Shown here one piece after another: positions 25,520 to 34,590 of a stretch of 64,000 nt of DNA. The stretch covers positions 1-64,000 of the forward strand of contig CAVPLE010000120.1 of assembly GCA_963705865.1 (NCBI GenBank), read 5' to 3'. A model generated the notes under the pieces. That model did no database searches and had not been told where the DNA came from. It was given only the letters and a program-made list of their open reading frames with translations. The translations under genes were made by a program, and so were the position numbers. Origin of the DNA: Geothrix sp963705865 (GTDB lineage: Bacteria; Acidobacteriota; Holophagae; Holophagales; Holophagaceae). Numbering within the stretch: the stretch's first letter is position 1; every line of letters begins with the position of its first letter.

Positions 25520-25569
25520 CAGCACCCTTTCCCACGTTCATAACTCTCCTCATTCCATAAGGAAACCTC

Positions 25570-26298
25570 ATGAACCTGCTTTACTCCCCCCTGATGCTCG
25601 GTCTCGCCGAAGGTGGCCACGACAGCTTCTCCGCGGCTGAGATCTGGCGCTCGGCCTCCACCCCCAACAAGTTCATCATCACCGTCCTCTTTGTCCTGAT
25701 GGCCTACCAGATCTACGTGGCCATCGAGCGCTTCGTGACCTACGCGCAGAGCAAGCAGGCCTCCGACAAGTTCCTGAAGCTCTTCATGGACACCCTCCGC
25801 CGCGGTGACTTCGAAGCCGCCAAGCGTGCCGCCACCACCCACAACAAGAGCCACATCGCCCTGGTGCTGAAGCACGGCCTGGACATCTTCCAGTACGAGA
25901 AGCAGCTCAAGACCATGAACCCCAACCACGACGCCATCCAGCCGGTGGAACGCGCCATCCAGCGCGGCACCGCCGAGGTGGTCGAGCTCCTCAAGAAGGG
26001 CATGAGCGGCCTGGGCACCATCGGCGCGCTGGCCCCCTTCATCGGCCTGCTCGGCACCGTGATCGGCATCATCAAGGTCTTCTCCGACCTGAAGACCAAG
26101 GGCGCCGGCGACATCAACGCCCTGGCCGGCTCCATCGGTGAGGCCCTGGCCACCACCGCGCTTGGCCTGTTCTGCGCCATTCCGGCCGTGTGGATCTACA
26201 ACGTGCTGACCACCAAGCAGGATGTCGTCGTCACCAACATCAACAATGCGGCCTCCCAGATGATCGACGAGTTCATCCGCCGCGAGAGCCAGAGCTAA
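25570..26298 (+). CDS. exbB: ExbB/TolQ-type proton channel protein
   Basis: 242 residues with three predicted helices: one N-terminal (KFIITVLFVLMAYQIYVAI) and two in the conserved MotA/TolQ/ExbB domain, GLGTIGALAPFIGLLGTVIG and EALATTALGLFCAIPAVWIYN. It is the pentameric stator that, with ExbD, converts proton flow into TonB movement. Sits 50 bases after tonB and 59 before the first exbD. Confidence 0.95.
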   Translation: MNLLYSPLMLGLAEGGHDSFSAAEIWRSASTPNKFIITVLFVLMAYQIYVAIERFVTYAQSKQASDKFLKLFMDTLRRGDFEAAKRAATTHNKSHIALVLKHGLDIFQYEKQLKTMNPNHDAIQPVERAIQRGTAEVVELLKKGMSGLGTIGALAPFIGLLGTVIGIIKVFSDLKTKGAGDINALAGSIGEALATTALGLFCAIPAVWIYNVLTTKQDVVVTNINNAASQMIDEFIRRESQS

Positions 26299-26357
26299 AG
26301 ATCCGCCACCCAGCCCGGGGGCGCGAGCTCCCGGGCGATTTCTGAGGAGAACACACC

Positions 26358-26855
26358 ATGGATACAGGTGGTTCCAAGGGTGGGATGAAGTCCGACATCA
26401 ACGTCACGCCCCTCGTGGACATCGTGCTGGTGCTGTTGATCATCTTCATCGTGATCACGCCCGCCGTTAACAATGCCGTGAAGCTGCCGTTGTCCAAGCA
26501 CGCCCCGAAGGTGGACCAGCAGGCGGACGCGGGCCAGAAGTACCTGACCCTCATGCTGACCTCCAAGCGCAACGACAAGTACGAGGTGACCGGCCCTGGT
26601 GCCGTGCTCATCGACGACAAGGATGCCAAGGACGAACGCTTCTTCATCAACGACGAAGGCCAGCGCCAGAAGCTTGAGGACTACATCAACCGCAACGTGT
26701 CCCAGTTGAACGACAAGCGGGTGTTCATCAAGGCCGACGCGGACCTGCCCTTCAAATACATCAACGAGCTGTTCCAGTCCTGCCGGAAGGGTGGCGCCGA
26801 CGAGGCCTCCATCGTGACGAGCGAGGACAAGGACAAGAAGGAAGGGGGTAACTGA
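26358..26855 (+). CDS. exbD: ExbD/TolR-type protein 1
   Basis: 165 residues. Starts with MDTGGSKGGMKSDINVTPLVDIVLVLLIIFIV: a short cytosolic tail, then a membrane helix whose Asp (PLVDIVLVLL) is the proton-carrying residue of ExbD. The periplasmic part is slightly longer than in E. coli ExbD. Its stop overlaps the next exbD start by one base. Confidence 0.93.
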   Translation: MDTGGSKGGMKSDINVTPLVDIVLVLLIIFIVITPAVNNAVKLPLSKHAPKVDQQADAGQKYLTLMLTSKRNDKYEVTGPGAVLIDDKDAKDERFFINDEGQRQKLEDYINRNVSQLNDKRVFIKADADLPFKYINELFQSCRKGGADEASIVTSEDKDKKEGGN

Positions 26856-27349
26856 TGGATGCCGGCGGCGCCAAAGGCAAGGCAAAAACCGATATCAACG
26901 TCACCCCGCTGATCGACATCGTGCTGGTGCTCCTGATCGTGTTCATCGTGATGGTGCCTGGCCTCAGCAAGGCCATGAAGGTGGTGGTGCCCCAGGTCGT
27001 CCAGACCAGCACCCCGCCTCCGCCCGATCCGAACAACATCCTGATCCAAGTGGACCAGGACGGCACGATGACCCTCCAGCAGGACAAGATCGACTCCCAG
27101 GGCATCAAGGACAAACTGCCCGAAGCGGTGATGTTGCAACCTCTCAACTACCGGAAGGTCTTCCTGAAGGTGGATGAGGACGTCAAGTTCCAGGCCATGG
27201 TGGATGTGCTTGACGCCATCCGCGTCGCCTCGGATCTGGCGAAGAAGAAGTCCCTCGAGAACCTGGACAAGTTCCAGGGCCAGGATGGGGGCGACGTGAA
27301 GGTCGCGGTCTCCCTCAAAAAGCGGATCGTGGCCGCGCCTGTCAGCTAG
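26855..27349 (+). CDS. exbD: ExbD/TolR-type protein 2
   Basis: 164 residues, a paralogue of the preceding gene (KTDINVTPLIDIVLVLLIVFIV with the conserved Asp). Coupled to it through TGATG overlap. Two ExbD proteins beside one ExbB is common in Acidobacteria and myxobacteria. They may form a heterodimer inside the ExbB pentamer or serve different transducers. Confidence 0.93.
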   Translation: MDAGGAKGKAKTDINVTPLIDIVLVLLIVFIVMVPGLSKAMKVVVPQVVQTSTPPPPDPNNILIQVDQDGTMTLQQDKIDSQGIKDKLPEAVMLQPLNYRKVFLKVDEDVKFQAMVDVLDAIRVASDLAKKKSLENLDKFQGQDGGDVKVAVSLKKRIVAAPVS

Positions 27350-27367
27350 GCACGCCCCGAACCACGC

Positions 27368-27391
27368 AAAGGGCCCCACCCGGGGCCCTTT
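27368..27391. terminator. rho-independent terminator
   Basis: AAAGGGCCCC, loop ACCC, GGGGCCCTTT followed by TT. Placed between the ends of the convergent exbD and EamA genes; works in both directions. Confidence 0.85.
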
Positions 27392-27392
27392 T

Positions 27393-28280
27393 TCATGCCC
27401 GCTTGCGAGACCCCATCACCGTGCCGTAAGCCACCCCGGCCACGGTGATCAGGACGCCGGCCAAACCGGCCCCTGTGGCGCGCTCCCCCAGCATGGGCAC
27501 CGCCAGGAGGTACTGGACGATGGGCAGGAGCTGGAGCCAGACCGCCGCCTCGGAGACGGCCAGGGTCCCGTAGGCCTCGGACATCAGCATCTGTCCCCCG
27601 AAAGCCAGCAGGCTCATGAGGATGGCCAGGCCCCAAGCCTCGAAGCCGCCGGGCCAGGGCGACAGGGCGAAGGGCAGCACCACGGGCAGACCGGCCACGC
27701 AGAAAAAAAAGAAGATGGTGGCGGTATTCTCCGTGTGGCGCGCCGCGCGGATGGCGTTGGCGCTGGTGGCGGCGAAAACAGCCGCGGCCAGGGCGGCCAA
27801 CGCTCCCCGGCCGAGTCCGAGGCCCAGATGGCCCTGGCTGAGCACCAGCACCACGCCCAGAGAGGCTGCCAGGATCGCCAACCAGAGGTGGATCGTGGGC
27901 CGCTCCTTGAAGATCACCAGGGACATCACCACGGCGATCACCGGAAACACGTTGTAGAGGATGCCCGCCTCCCCCGCCGGGATGTGGGCCAGGGCATAGA
28001 AGTAGAGCACCACCACCGCGCCACCGGAGAGCCCGCGCGTCACCAGCAGCCGGTAGTTGCTGGGTCGATAAAGCCCCGGGATCAAGCCGAAGGCCGCAAG
28101 ACTCACCAGGGCCCCCACGACGAAGCGCAACACGGCCAGATGGCCCGGCGAGAACCCCATGCCCGGCAGCGTGAGCTTCCGCGCCAGGATGGCCATCAAC
28201 CCGAAGCAGACGGCTGAACCAGCCAGCTCCACGCGGGCCACCATGCGGCGGCGGGACAGGGCGGCAGAGGAAGCGGTCAT
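27393..28280 (-). CDS. EamA/DMT-family permease
   Basis: 295 residues, ten hydrophobic helices in two similar halves, as in drug/metabolite transporters. The first half ends with YNVFPVIAVVMSLVIFKERPT and the second with LQLLPIVQYLLAVPMLGER, the paired E-R motifs of EamA domains. Substrate unknown; such proteins usually export amino acids or related metabolites. It shares a family with the unlinked gene at 55430-56338. Confidence 0.88.
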   Translation of the reverse strand: MTASSAALSRRRMVARVELAGSAVCFGLMAILARKLTLPGMGFSPGHLAVLRFVVGALVSLAAFGLIPGLYRPSNYRLLVTRGLSGGAVVVLYFYALAHIPAGEAGILYNVFPVIAVVMSLVIFKERPTIHLWLAILAASLGVVLVLSQGHLGLGLGRGALAALAAAVFAATSANAIRAARHTENTATIFFFFCVAGLPVVLPFALSPWPGGFEAWGLAILMSLLAFGGQMLMSEAYGTLAVSEAAVWLQLLPIVQYLLAVPMLGERATGAGLAGVLITVAGVAYGTVMGSRKRA

Positions 28281-28325
28281 GTGTCAATCATCCGATACGA
28301 GACAGGAAAAGGCTCAGGAAAGGGA

Positions 28326-28400
28326 AACCGCAGATGTCGCAGATCCGCGCAGATGAAGAACCAAGGCCCGACATCTGCGCCATCTGCGTCATCTGCGGTT
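28326..28400. repeat. solo copy of the CGCAGATGN inverted-repeat element
   Basis: Left arm 28326-28355 (AACCGCAGATGTCGCAGATC...) and right arm 28371-28400 (...CATCTGCGTCATCTGCGGTT) are imperfect 30-bp inverted repeats, each made of three 9-nt units, with a 15-base loop. It lies between the EamA and radical SAM genes. Same family as the arms at 34600-34629/34995-35023 and 62461-62530. Confidence 0.8.
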
Positions 28401-28438
28401 GACTGTCTTTATCCCCCTGTACCGGAGATCATTCCCAC

Positions 28439-29935
28439 TCAAGGGTTGTACGCGCCCTGCGGCAGGTTCAGGCCGGCGGTGTGGAAGGCCGAGGTCAGGG
28501 CTCCGCCCCGGAAGGCGCCGCGGTCGGCGGCTTCCAGGTGGTCCAGCAGGTGGGACAGGTTCGCGCCGCTGGGAACCGCGGGCACCCCGAGATCCGCCGC
28601 CATCTGAGGCAGCGTGAGGTCGTCCAGGAAGGTGCCTTCCTCCCGCACCACCACGCCGCGCAGGGTGTACTGGTCCGTGGGGCCCGTGTGCGTGCGCAGG
28701 CTGGACGAGGGCACCACCACCGCATCCACCCAATCCTTCCGGCCGCCCCGCTCCTGTTGCCTGGCGTGGGCATCCCGATCGGCGTGAGCCGCGTACTTCA
28801 GGTCCTCGCCGCAGAGCAGACCCGCCACGGTGACGCTGTCCCCGAAGCTGAAATTGCGGGCCGGCACCACGCGCAGCTGGCTGCCCACGGCGCGGTTCAG
28901 CTCGGCGACCACCCGCGAAAGGGTGGGTGCGAAGCTCGATCCCGTCAGCAGCAGCACCCGGCGGCCCGCAAAGCCCTTGGCCCGCGGGCTCTTGATGAAA
29001 CGGCGGCTGTGCTCCAGGAAACGGCGCGCCAGGCCCACGCCGTTCTCCAGCTGCGCCCAGGAACGGGAGTAGAAGGCCCGGCCCGGCACCTCGATCCCCG
29101 CCCGGGTGAACCACTCGTCCGCCAGCAGCAGCCAGGGTTCGCCGGCATTGGCTTTGGCGTATTTCCGGACCTCGGGCGTCCAGCGGGCCACCCAATCCCG
29201 GGCGAAGGCCGCGTCCACATCCTGGACCGAAGGCAGGTTCTCCCGGTGGGCCGTCAGCCCCACGGGGACGCAGGACAGGCTGAGGACACTGCCCCGCCCT
29301 TCCCGGTACCGGGCCCAGAGGTCGTCCACGGTCTGCTGCCAGATGGCCCCATCGTTGAGCCCCGGCGCCACCACCGCCTGGGTGTGGACATCGATGCCCC
29401 CCTCGAGCAGCCGGTCGATCTTGCGGAGGATATGGCCTTCGCGGGGGTTGCCCACCACCTTCACCCGGGCCGTGGGATCCGTGGCATGCACCGAGACATG
29501 GATGGGGCTCAGCCGCTCGCGGATGATGCGATCCAGCTCCGCGTCATCGCTGCTGGAGAGCGTCGTGAAGTGGCCGTAGAGGAAGGAGAGGCGAACATCC
29601 TCGTCCTTCAGGTAAAGCGACTTCCGGAAACCCTTGGGCATCTGGTGGACGAAGCAGAACACGCAGTTCTGCTTGCAGACCTTGACCTCATCCTGCGCCA
29701 GATCGACCCCGATGCCCTCGCCGCCGTTCTCCACGAAGACCTTGAACGTGCCGCCATCCGGCCGTTGCACGAGCAGCTCCGCCTCATCCTCGCGAGTGAT
29801 GAGAAACTGGTAGTTCAGCTGATCCAGCACGGCCTCGCCGTGGATCTCGAGCAGGGTGTCGCCCGGACGGATCCCCGCCTCCTCGGCCAGGCTGTCCGAT
29901 TCCACCGCGATGATCTGTACGCCCTTCTGTGCCAA
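28439..29935 (-). CDS. PDZ-radical SAM-DUF512 protein
   Basis: 498 residues from a TTG start at 29935. Residues ~5-75 form a PDZ-like domain (DSLAEEAGIRPGDTLLEIHG). A radical SAM-like cluster motif CKQNCVFCFVHQMPKG follows near residue 87-102, and the C-terminal half is the DUF512 region, including LTGSSFAPTL and VPAVPSGAN. This matches the putative radical SAM family seen in cyanobacteria, clostridia and acidobacteria (TIGR03279-type). The chemistry is unknown. The cysteine spacing CX4CX2C departs slightly from the classical CX3CX2C. Confidence 0.85.
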   Translation of the reverse strand: MAQKGVQIIAVESDSLAEEAGIRPGDTLLEIHGEAVLDQLNYQFLITREDEAELLVQRPDGGTFKVFVENGGEGIGVDLAQDEVKVCKQNCVFCFVHQMPKGFRKSLYLKDEDVRLSFLYGHFTTLSSSDDAELDRIIRERLSPIHVSVHATDPTARVKVVGNPREGHILRKIDRLLEGGIDVHTQAVVAPGLNDGAIWQQTVDDLWARYREGRGSVLSLSCVPVGLTAHRENLPSVQDVDAAFARDWVARWTPEVRKYAKANAGEPWLLLADEWFTRAGIEVPGRAFYSRSWAQLENGVGLARRFLEHSRRFIKSPRAKGFAGRRVLLLTGSSFAPTLSRVVAELNRAVGSQLRVVPARNFSFGDSVTVAGLLCGEDLKYAAHADRDAHARQQERGGRKDWVDAVVVPSSSLRTHTGPTDQYTLRGVVVREEGTFLDDLTLPQMAADLGVPAVPSGANLSHLLDHLEAADRGAFRGGALTSAFHTAGLNLPQGAYNP

Positions 29936-29949
29936 TGCGCCGCTCCATG

Positions 29950-29976
29950 CTCCGGATTCCCTGCGGGAATCCGGAG
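29950..29976. terminator. perfect 12-bp hairpin
   Basis: CTCCGGATTCCC, loop TGC, GGGAATCCGGAG. It lies between the EF-G-like gene (ending at 30051) and the radical SAM start, so it is the second of two stems after the EF-G-like gene. It has no T-tract and could also be a small repeat element. Confidence 0.5.
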
Positions 29977-30016
29977 ATAGATTGTCTCATTGCGAAGGAA
30001 GAATGGCTTTTCCTAT

Positions 30017-30038
30017 CTCCAGCCCGGTAGGGCTGGAG
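30017..30038 (-). terminator. 9-bp hairpin after the EF-G-like gene
   Basis: CTCCAGCCC, loop, GGGCTGGAG, 12 bases past the stop codon. The following minus-strand sequence is only weakly A/T-rich, so termination is likely but not certain. Confidence 0.55.
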
Positions 30039-30050
30039 CCACACTCGACC

Positions 30051-32090
30051 TCAGGCCGTGGTCTTCGCCGCCTTCCTCGCCTCCACCACCTTGTCGGCAT
30101 CGCGGCCCACCAGTTCCTGGAGGTGGTGGAAGGACCAGGTGAAAGAGCCGACGCCCATGGTGAGGCTGCGGAGCTCGACGATGACGTCGCTCATCTCGGC
30201 CTGGGGGATGTAGGCGGAGACCACGTCCCAGCCCTTCCAGCCGGGCTTGGCGTCGAAGCCGAGCACCTGGCCGCCGCGGCGGCCCGTCACGAGGCGCTGG
30301 GCCTTCGGCGTGTACTCGCTGGGAACACTGATGTGGACCTCAGAGATCGGCTCCAGCAGCACGGGATGACAGAGGGGCGCGGCCTCGGTCATCCCGATGC
30401 GGGCAGCCGTCTTGAAGGCCATGTCGGAGCTGTCCACGGTGTGGTAGCTGCCGTCCACCAGGGCCACGTGGATGTCCACCACCGGGAAGCCCAGGGGGCC
30501 GCGTTTCATCCACTCCACCACGCCGTGCTCGATGGCGCCGAAGAAGTTCTTGGGCACCACGCCCCCGACGATGCGCTCCTCGAACTCGAAGCCCGTGCCG
30601 CGCGGCAAGGGCTTCACCTCGAACCACACATCGCCGAACTGGCCGTGACCGCCGGTCTGGTGCTTGTGGCGGCCATGCACCTTGGCGCCCTTCGTGAAGG
30701 TCTCGCGGTAGGGAACCATGGGCGGGTGCTGCTGGACATCAAGGCCGAAGCGGCTCTTGAGGCGGTCCAGCGCGCACTTCAGGTGCACCTCGCCCTGGCC
30801 CCAGAGGACGCGCTCCTGGGTCTCGGCGTTCTGCTCCACCTGAAGAGAAGCATCCTCCTCGCAGAGCTTCTGGAGCGCCAACGACAGCTTCACATCGTCA
30901 CCGCTCTTGAGGGTGTGCAGGCTGAGGGCGAGCATGGGCTGCAGGGGTTCCGGCCAGTCCAACTCCAGTTTGGCGGAAGGGGTCAGGGCCTCGCTGGTGC
31001 GCACCTCGTCCAGGCGGCCCAGGGCCACCACTTCGCCAGCCGAGGCCTTCGTCTGCTTGATCTGCTGGGAGCCGAAGAGCCGGTTGATGCCGCTCACGCG
31101 GTTGCCGGCCAGGGCCACGCCGTCGGCCACTTCGCCGCGCCACACCCGCGAGATGCTCAGCTTGCCCACGTGCTGGGCATGCACGCTCTTGAACACCTGC
31201 ACCAGCGTGTCCTTGCCCTCGGGGATGCCCAGCCGCTCGGCCGTGGCCTCCACCCGGGGCGCCTCGTCGCAGAGGGCCTGGAACAGACGGCGCACGCCGG
31301 CATCCTTGTCGGCGGACCCAAAGAAGACCGGCACCAACAGGTCGCCCCGCACGTCCTTGGCCAGGTCCGCGGAGACCTCCTCCAGCGAAGGCACCACATC
31401 ACCCAACAGCTCTTCCATGAGGTGGTCGTCGAAGTCCGCGAGTTTCTCCAGCATGAGCTGGCGGGCCTCGCGTTCCTCGGGCAAGACGGAATCCGGCAGC
31501 TGCTTCAGGTCCGCGTCCTTGCCCGCGTCGTACTGGTAGGCATGCTCGCTGATGAGATCCACGTAACCAGTGACCTGGTCGCCCTCGTGGATGGGGATCT
31601 CCACGAGCACCAGGGGGCGCTCGGACACCAGCTGCAAGGCGTTGAACACATCCTTCAGTCGCCCCGCACTGCCCGGGGCCTCCATCTTGTTGATGAACAT
31701 CACGTGGGGAATCTTGTGGTCGTCGAGGAACTTCAAGGCCGGCGCGGCCATCAGCGCGCGGACCGGATCGGGATCGCACACCACCACCGCGATGTCCGCG
31801 GCCATGAGCGCGTGGACCGTCTCCTGGCGGAACTCGACGGAGCCGGGGCAGTCGATGAGGGTCCAGGTCTCGCCCTCGTAGGTGCAGGCCGCGAGACTGG
31901 CCTCGACGCTCATCTGGCGGGCCTTCGCTTCCAGGGAAGCATCGCCGACGGTGTTTCCCTCCTTGACGGAGCCCTTGCGCGGCAGGGCGCCTGCCACGAA
32001 GAGAAGGCTCTCCATCAAGGAGGTCTTTCCGGAGAGGTAGGGGCCCACGATGGCCGCTACGCGTGGAGTTGACTGAGAATTGCCGCTCAC
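30051..32090 (-). CDS. elongation factor G-like GTPase (second EF-G type)
   Basis: 679 residues from GTG 32090 with AGGAGG upstream; a longer frame would run through the fadB terminator and is rejected. GTPase motifs: G1 GPYLSGKTSL, G3 DCPGSVEF, and G4 as NKME instead of NKxD. Domains II-V follow in EF-G order, including GEVHLKCALDRLK and HKHQTGGHGQFGDVWFEVK. It belongs to the EF-G-like proteins found beside true EF-G in many bacteria, whose job (ribosome recycling, stress or none known) is not settled. The Asp-to-Glu change in G4 may affect guanine specificity. Confidence 0.85.
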   Translation of the reverse strand: MSGNSQSTPRVAAIVGPYLSGKTSLMESLLFVAGALPRKGSVKEGNTVGDASLEAKARQMSVEASLAACTYEGETWTLIDCPGSVEFRQETVHALMAADIAVVVCDPDPVRALMAAPALKFLDDHKIPHVMFINKMEAPGSAGRLKDVFNALQLVSERPLVLVEIPIHEGDQVTGYVDLISEHAYQYDAGKDADLKQLPDSVLPEEREARQLMLEKLADFDDHLMEELLGDVVPSLEEVSADLAKDVRGDLLVPVFFGSADKDAGVRRLFQALCDEAPRVEATAERLGIPEGKDTLVQVFKSVHAQHVGKLSISRVWRGEVADGVALAGNRVSGINRLFGSQQIKQTKASAGEVVALGRLDEVRTSEALTPSAKLELDWPEPLQPMLALSLHTLKSGDDVKLSLALQKLCEEDASLQVEQNAETQERVLWGQGEVHLKCALDRLKSRFGLDVQQHPPMVPYRETFTKGAKVHGRHKHQTGGHGQFGDVWFEVKPLPRGTGFEFEERIVGGVVPKNFFGAIEHGVVEWMKRGPLGFPVVDIHVALVDGSYHTVDSSDMAFKTAARIGMTEAAPLCHPVLLEPISEVHISVPSEYTPKAQRLVTGRRGGQVLGFDAKPGWKGWDVVSAYIPQAEMSDVIVELRSLTMGVGSFTWSFHHLQELVGRDADKVVEARKAAKTTA

Positions 32091-32168
32091 AGTGCCTCCT
32101 GATTGTGGGGTTCGGATATCGACCGCCCCAAGTGTTCCGACCTGCGTATCCTCTGGCAACCCAAAAAA

Positions 32169-32192
32169 ATGCCGCCTCGAAAAAGGCGGCAT
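32169..32192 (-). terminator. rho-independent terminator of the fatty-acid oxidation operon
   Basis: Stem ATGCCGCC/GGCGGCAT with an 8-base loop. On the minus strand it is followed by a run of seven T. It lies 26 bases after the stop of the fadB-like gene. A strong classical terminator. Confidence 0.9.
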
Positions 32193-32218
32193 AAGTCACA
32201 AAATAACGGTAGTTTGAG

Positions 32219-34582
32219 CTAATTTCGCAAAGGTTTGCCGGTCTTCAGAATGGCATCCATGCGGGCCTGGGTCTTTTCGTGACTGCAGAGGCGGGCGAAG
32301 GCCTCCCGCTCCAGCTCCAGGATCCGCTCCTCGGTGACTTCCTGGACCGGGCTGACATCGCCGCCACACAGGATGTTGGCCAGCTCGCCCATGATGACGG
32401 CATCGTGCTCGCTGGCCAGGCCCTGTAGCCGGAAGTCCTGGACGGCCAGCTTGAGGGCCTCGCTGCCGCCCCGGCCCGGCAGGCGCAGGGTGCGCTCCTT
32501 CACGGGCTGGAAGTCCACGGCCATCTTCAGGACCTCCTGCTTGGCTTCGTTGAGCAGGAACGCCTTGTTCATCACGCGGCGGTCCGTGCGGCGCAGGTAG
32601 CCGTTGCGCTGGGCCTCATCAAAGCTGGTGTTCACGTTCGCGGTGCCGATGAACTGGAACGCAGCCTTGACCTTGGGCATGGGGCCCAGCTGGCCCTTGG
32701 CGGCCAGGGCATCCTCCATGCGGAGCAGCATCTGGAGGCAGCCACCGCCAGAGGGGATGACGCCCACACCCACTTCCACCAGACCGATGTAGAGCTCGGC
32801 ATGACCCACGGCCCGCTGGCAGGCCATGGTCATCTCGCAGCCGCCGCCGAGGGCCAGGTTGAAGGGCGCCGCCACGGTGGGGAACGGCGCGTAGGTGAGC
32901 ATGCGGGCGGCGTACTGCAGGCGCCGGGCCACTTCCTCGATCTGGTCGAACTGCTTGTCCTTGGCGGCGTTCAACACCATCACCAGGTTGGCGCCAGCGC
33001 TGAAGTGCTGGCCCTGGTTGCCCACCACCAGGCCCTTGAACCGGCCCGGCACATGCTTCTGGATGGTGTCCTCCATCAGCATGATGATGCCGTCGTCCAG
33101 GGCGTTCATCTTGCTGTGGAAGCTCAGGCAGGCCACGTCATCGCCCAGGTCGAAGAGCTGGCAGCTCCCGTTCTCTGCGATCACCTTGCCGCGACCTTCC
33201 TCGCGCTTGAGGATGATCACGCGCTTGTCTTCGAGGATGGGGTCGTAGGCCAGGGTCTTGGGATTGAGCTGCGCCACGGGGACGCCGTGCTCCCAGCGGT
33301 AGAAGCTGGTGAGGCCCTTGGCGAGCATCCGCTCCACGAGGGGCGGCACCGGCAGCTCCTCGAACTTCATGCGGGCCACGACCCGGTCGACGCCGAGGGT
33401 GTCCCAGGTCTCGAAGGGGCCCAGCTCGAAGGCGAAGCCGTTCTTGATGGCACGATCCACGTTCAGGGGCCCGTCCGTCACCTCGCCCAGGCGATTCACG
33501 GCATAGGTGAGGTTGGGCGCGATGCAGCGCCAGGCCAGGCGGCCGGCCTCGGTGTCGCTGGTCAGCAGCGTCTTCACCTTCTCCGCGGGATCGTCGATGC
33601 CCTTCAGTTCCTTCAGGATCGGCCAGTCCCGCTTCACCTGCGGAATGTACTCGCGGGTGGCGGGGTCCAGGGCCAGGAAACTCTTCTTGCCCTTGGCGTC
33701 CTTCGGGCCCTTCTTGAAGAAGCCCTGCTTGGTCTTGTTGCCCAGCAGCTTGTTGTCCAGCATGTACTGGAGAAACTCGGGGAACTTGAACACATCGCGC
33801 ACTTCATCGTTGGGGCACAGGTCATAGACGTTCTTGGCCGTGGCGGCGAGGATGTCCACGCCCGCGAGATCCGCCGTGCGGAAGGCCGCGCTCTTGGCCC
33901 GGGCCGCGGCGTCGCCCAGCACCGAGTCAAGTACCTCGAAGGGGATCTTCTCGGCGAGAGCCATGTGCAGGGTGGCCATGATGCTGTGGATGCCGATGCG
34001 GTTGCCGATGAAAGTCGGGCTGTCGTAGGCCGGCACCACTTCCTTGCCGAGGGCCTCCTCCAGCCAGGTGCGGAAGGCCTGGGCCTCCTTCTCGTCCACC
34101 TCCGGCCCCTTCACGAACTCCAGCAGGCGCAGGTACCGCACGGGGTTGAAGAAATGGGTGATGACGAAGTGCTTGCGGAAGGCATCGCTGCGGCCCTCCA
34201 CCAGGAGCTTCAGGGGAATGCCCGAGGTGTTCGAGCTGACCCAGGCGCCGGCCTTCAGGTGGGCCTCCAGCCGGCCGTAGAGCTCGCGCTTGATGGCCAG
34301 GTCCTCCTTGACCACTTCCACCACCCAGTCGCAGTCCGACAGGCGGTCCAGGTGGTCCCGCAGGTTGCCGGGCCGGATCTTCTTGAGGTACGAAGCGTGC
34401 ATGGCCAGGGCTGGCTTGGACTTCGCCAGGGCCGCCAGGGCGCCCTCCGCCAGCTTGTCCGGCGCCGCGTCGTCGATGACGATGTCCAACAGCTCCACCT
34501 GGCAGCCCGCCGACGCCACATGCGCCGCGATGCCCGAGCCCATCACGCCCGAACCGAGGACTCCGATCTTCTTGATAGCCAT
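32219..34582 (-). CDS. 3-hydroxyacyl-CoA dehydrogenase / enoyl-CoA hydratase (FadN/FadB-like)
   Basis: 787 residues with AGGAG before the ATG. Residues 1-~310 are the NAD-binding dehydrogenase (KKIGVLGSGVMGSGIAAHVASAG, VVEVVKEDLAIKRELY, FVITHFFNPVRYLRLLE). A helical C-terminal dehydrogenase part follows. Residues ~480-700 are the crotonase domain (HFSAGANL, NLALGGGCEMTMACQRAVG, EVGVGVIPSGGG). The dehydrogenase-first order is that of Bacillus FadN rather than E. coli FadB. It carries out two steps of fatty acid beta-oxidation. The thiolase for the last step is encoded upstream on the same strand, separated only by the inserted GxxExxY gene. Confidence 0.92.
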   Translation of the reverse strand: MAIKKIGVLGSGVMGSGIAAHVASAGCQVELLDIVIDDAAPDKLAEGALAALAKSKPALAMHASYLKKIRPGNLRDHLDRLSDCDWVVEVVKEDLAIKRELYGRLEAHLKAGAWVSSNTSGIPLKLLVEGRSDAFRKHFVITHFFNPVRYLRLLEFVKGPEVDEKEAQAFRTWLEEALGKEVVPAYDSPTFIGNRIGIHSIMATLHMALAEKIPFEVLDSVLGDAAARAKSAAFRTADLAGVDILAATAKNVYDLCPNDEVRDVFKFPEFLQYMLDNKLLGNKTKQGFFKKGPKDAKGKKSFLALDPATREYIPQVKRDWPILKELKGIDDPAEKVKTLLTSDTEAGRLAWRCIAPNLTYAVNRLGEVTDGPLNVDRAIKNGFAFELGPFETWDTLGVDRVVARMKFEELPVPPLVERMLAKGLTSFYRWEHGVPVAQLNPKTLAYDPILEDKRVIILKREEGRGKVIAENGSCQLFDLGDDVACLSFHSKMNALDDGIIMLMEDTIQKHVPGRFKGLVVGNQGQHFSAGANLVMVLNAAKDKQFDQIEEVARRLQYAARMLTYAPFPTVAAPFNLALGGGCEMTMACQRAVGHAELYIGLVEVGVGVIPSGGGCLQMLLRMEDALAAKGQLGPMPKVKAAFQFIGTANVNTSFDEAQRNGYLRRTDRRVMNKAFLLNEAKQEVLKMAVDFQPVKERTLRLPGRGGSEALKLAVQDFRLQGLASEHDAVIMGELANILCGGDVSPVQEVTEERILELEREAFARLCSHEKTQARMDAILKTGKPLRN

Positions 34583-34590
34583 AAAAACTC

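Noticed and set aside
32100..32192. upstream extension of the EF-G-like gene
   Set aside because: It would cross the fadB terminator stem; GTG 32090 has a good ribosome site.
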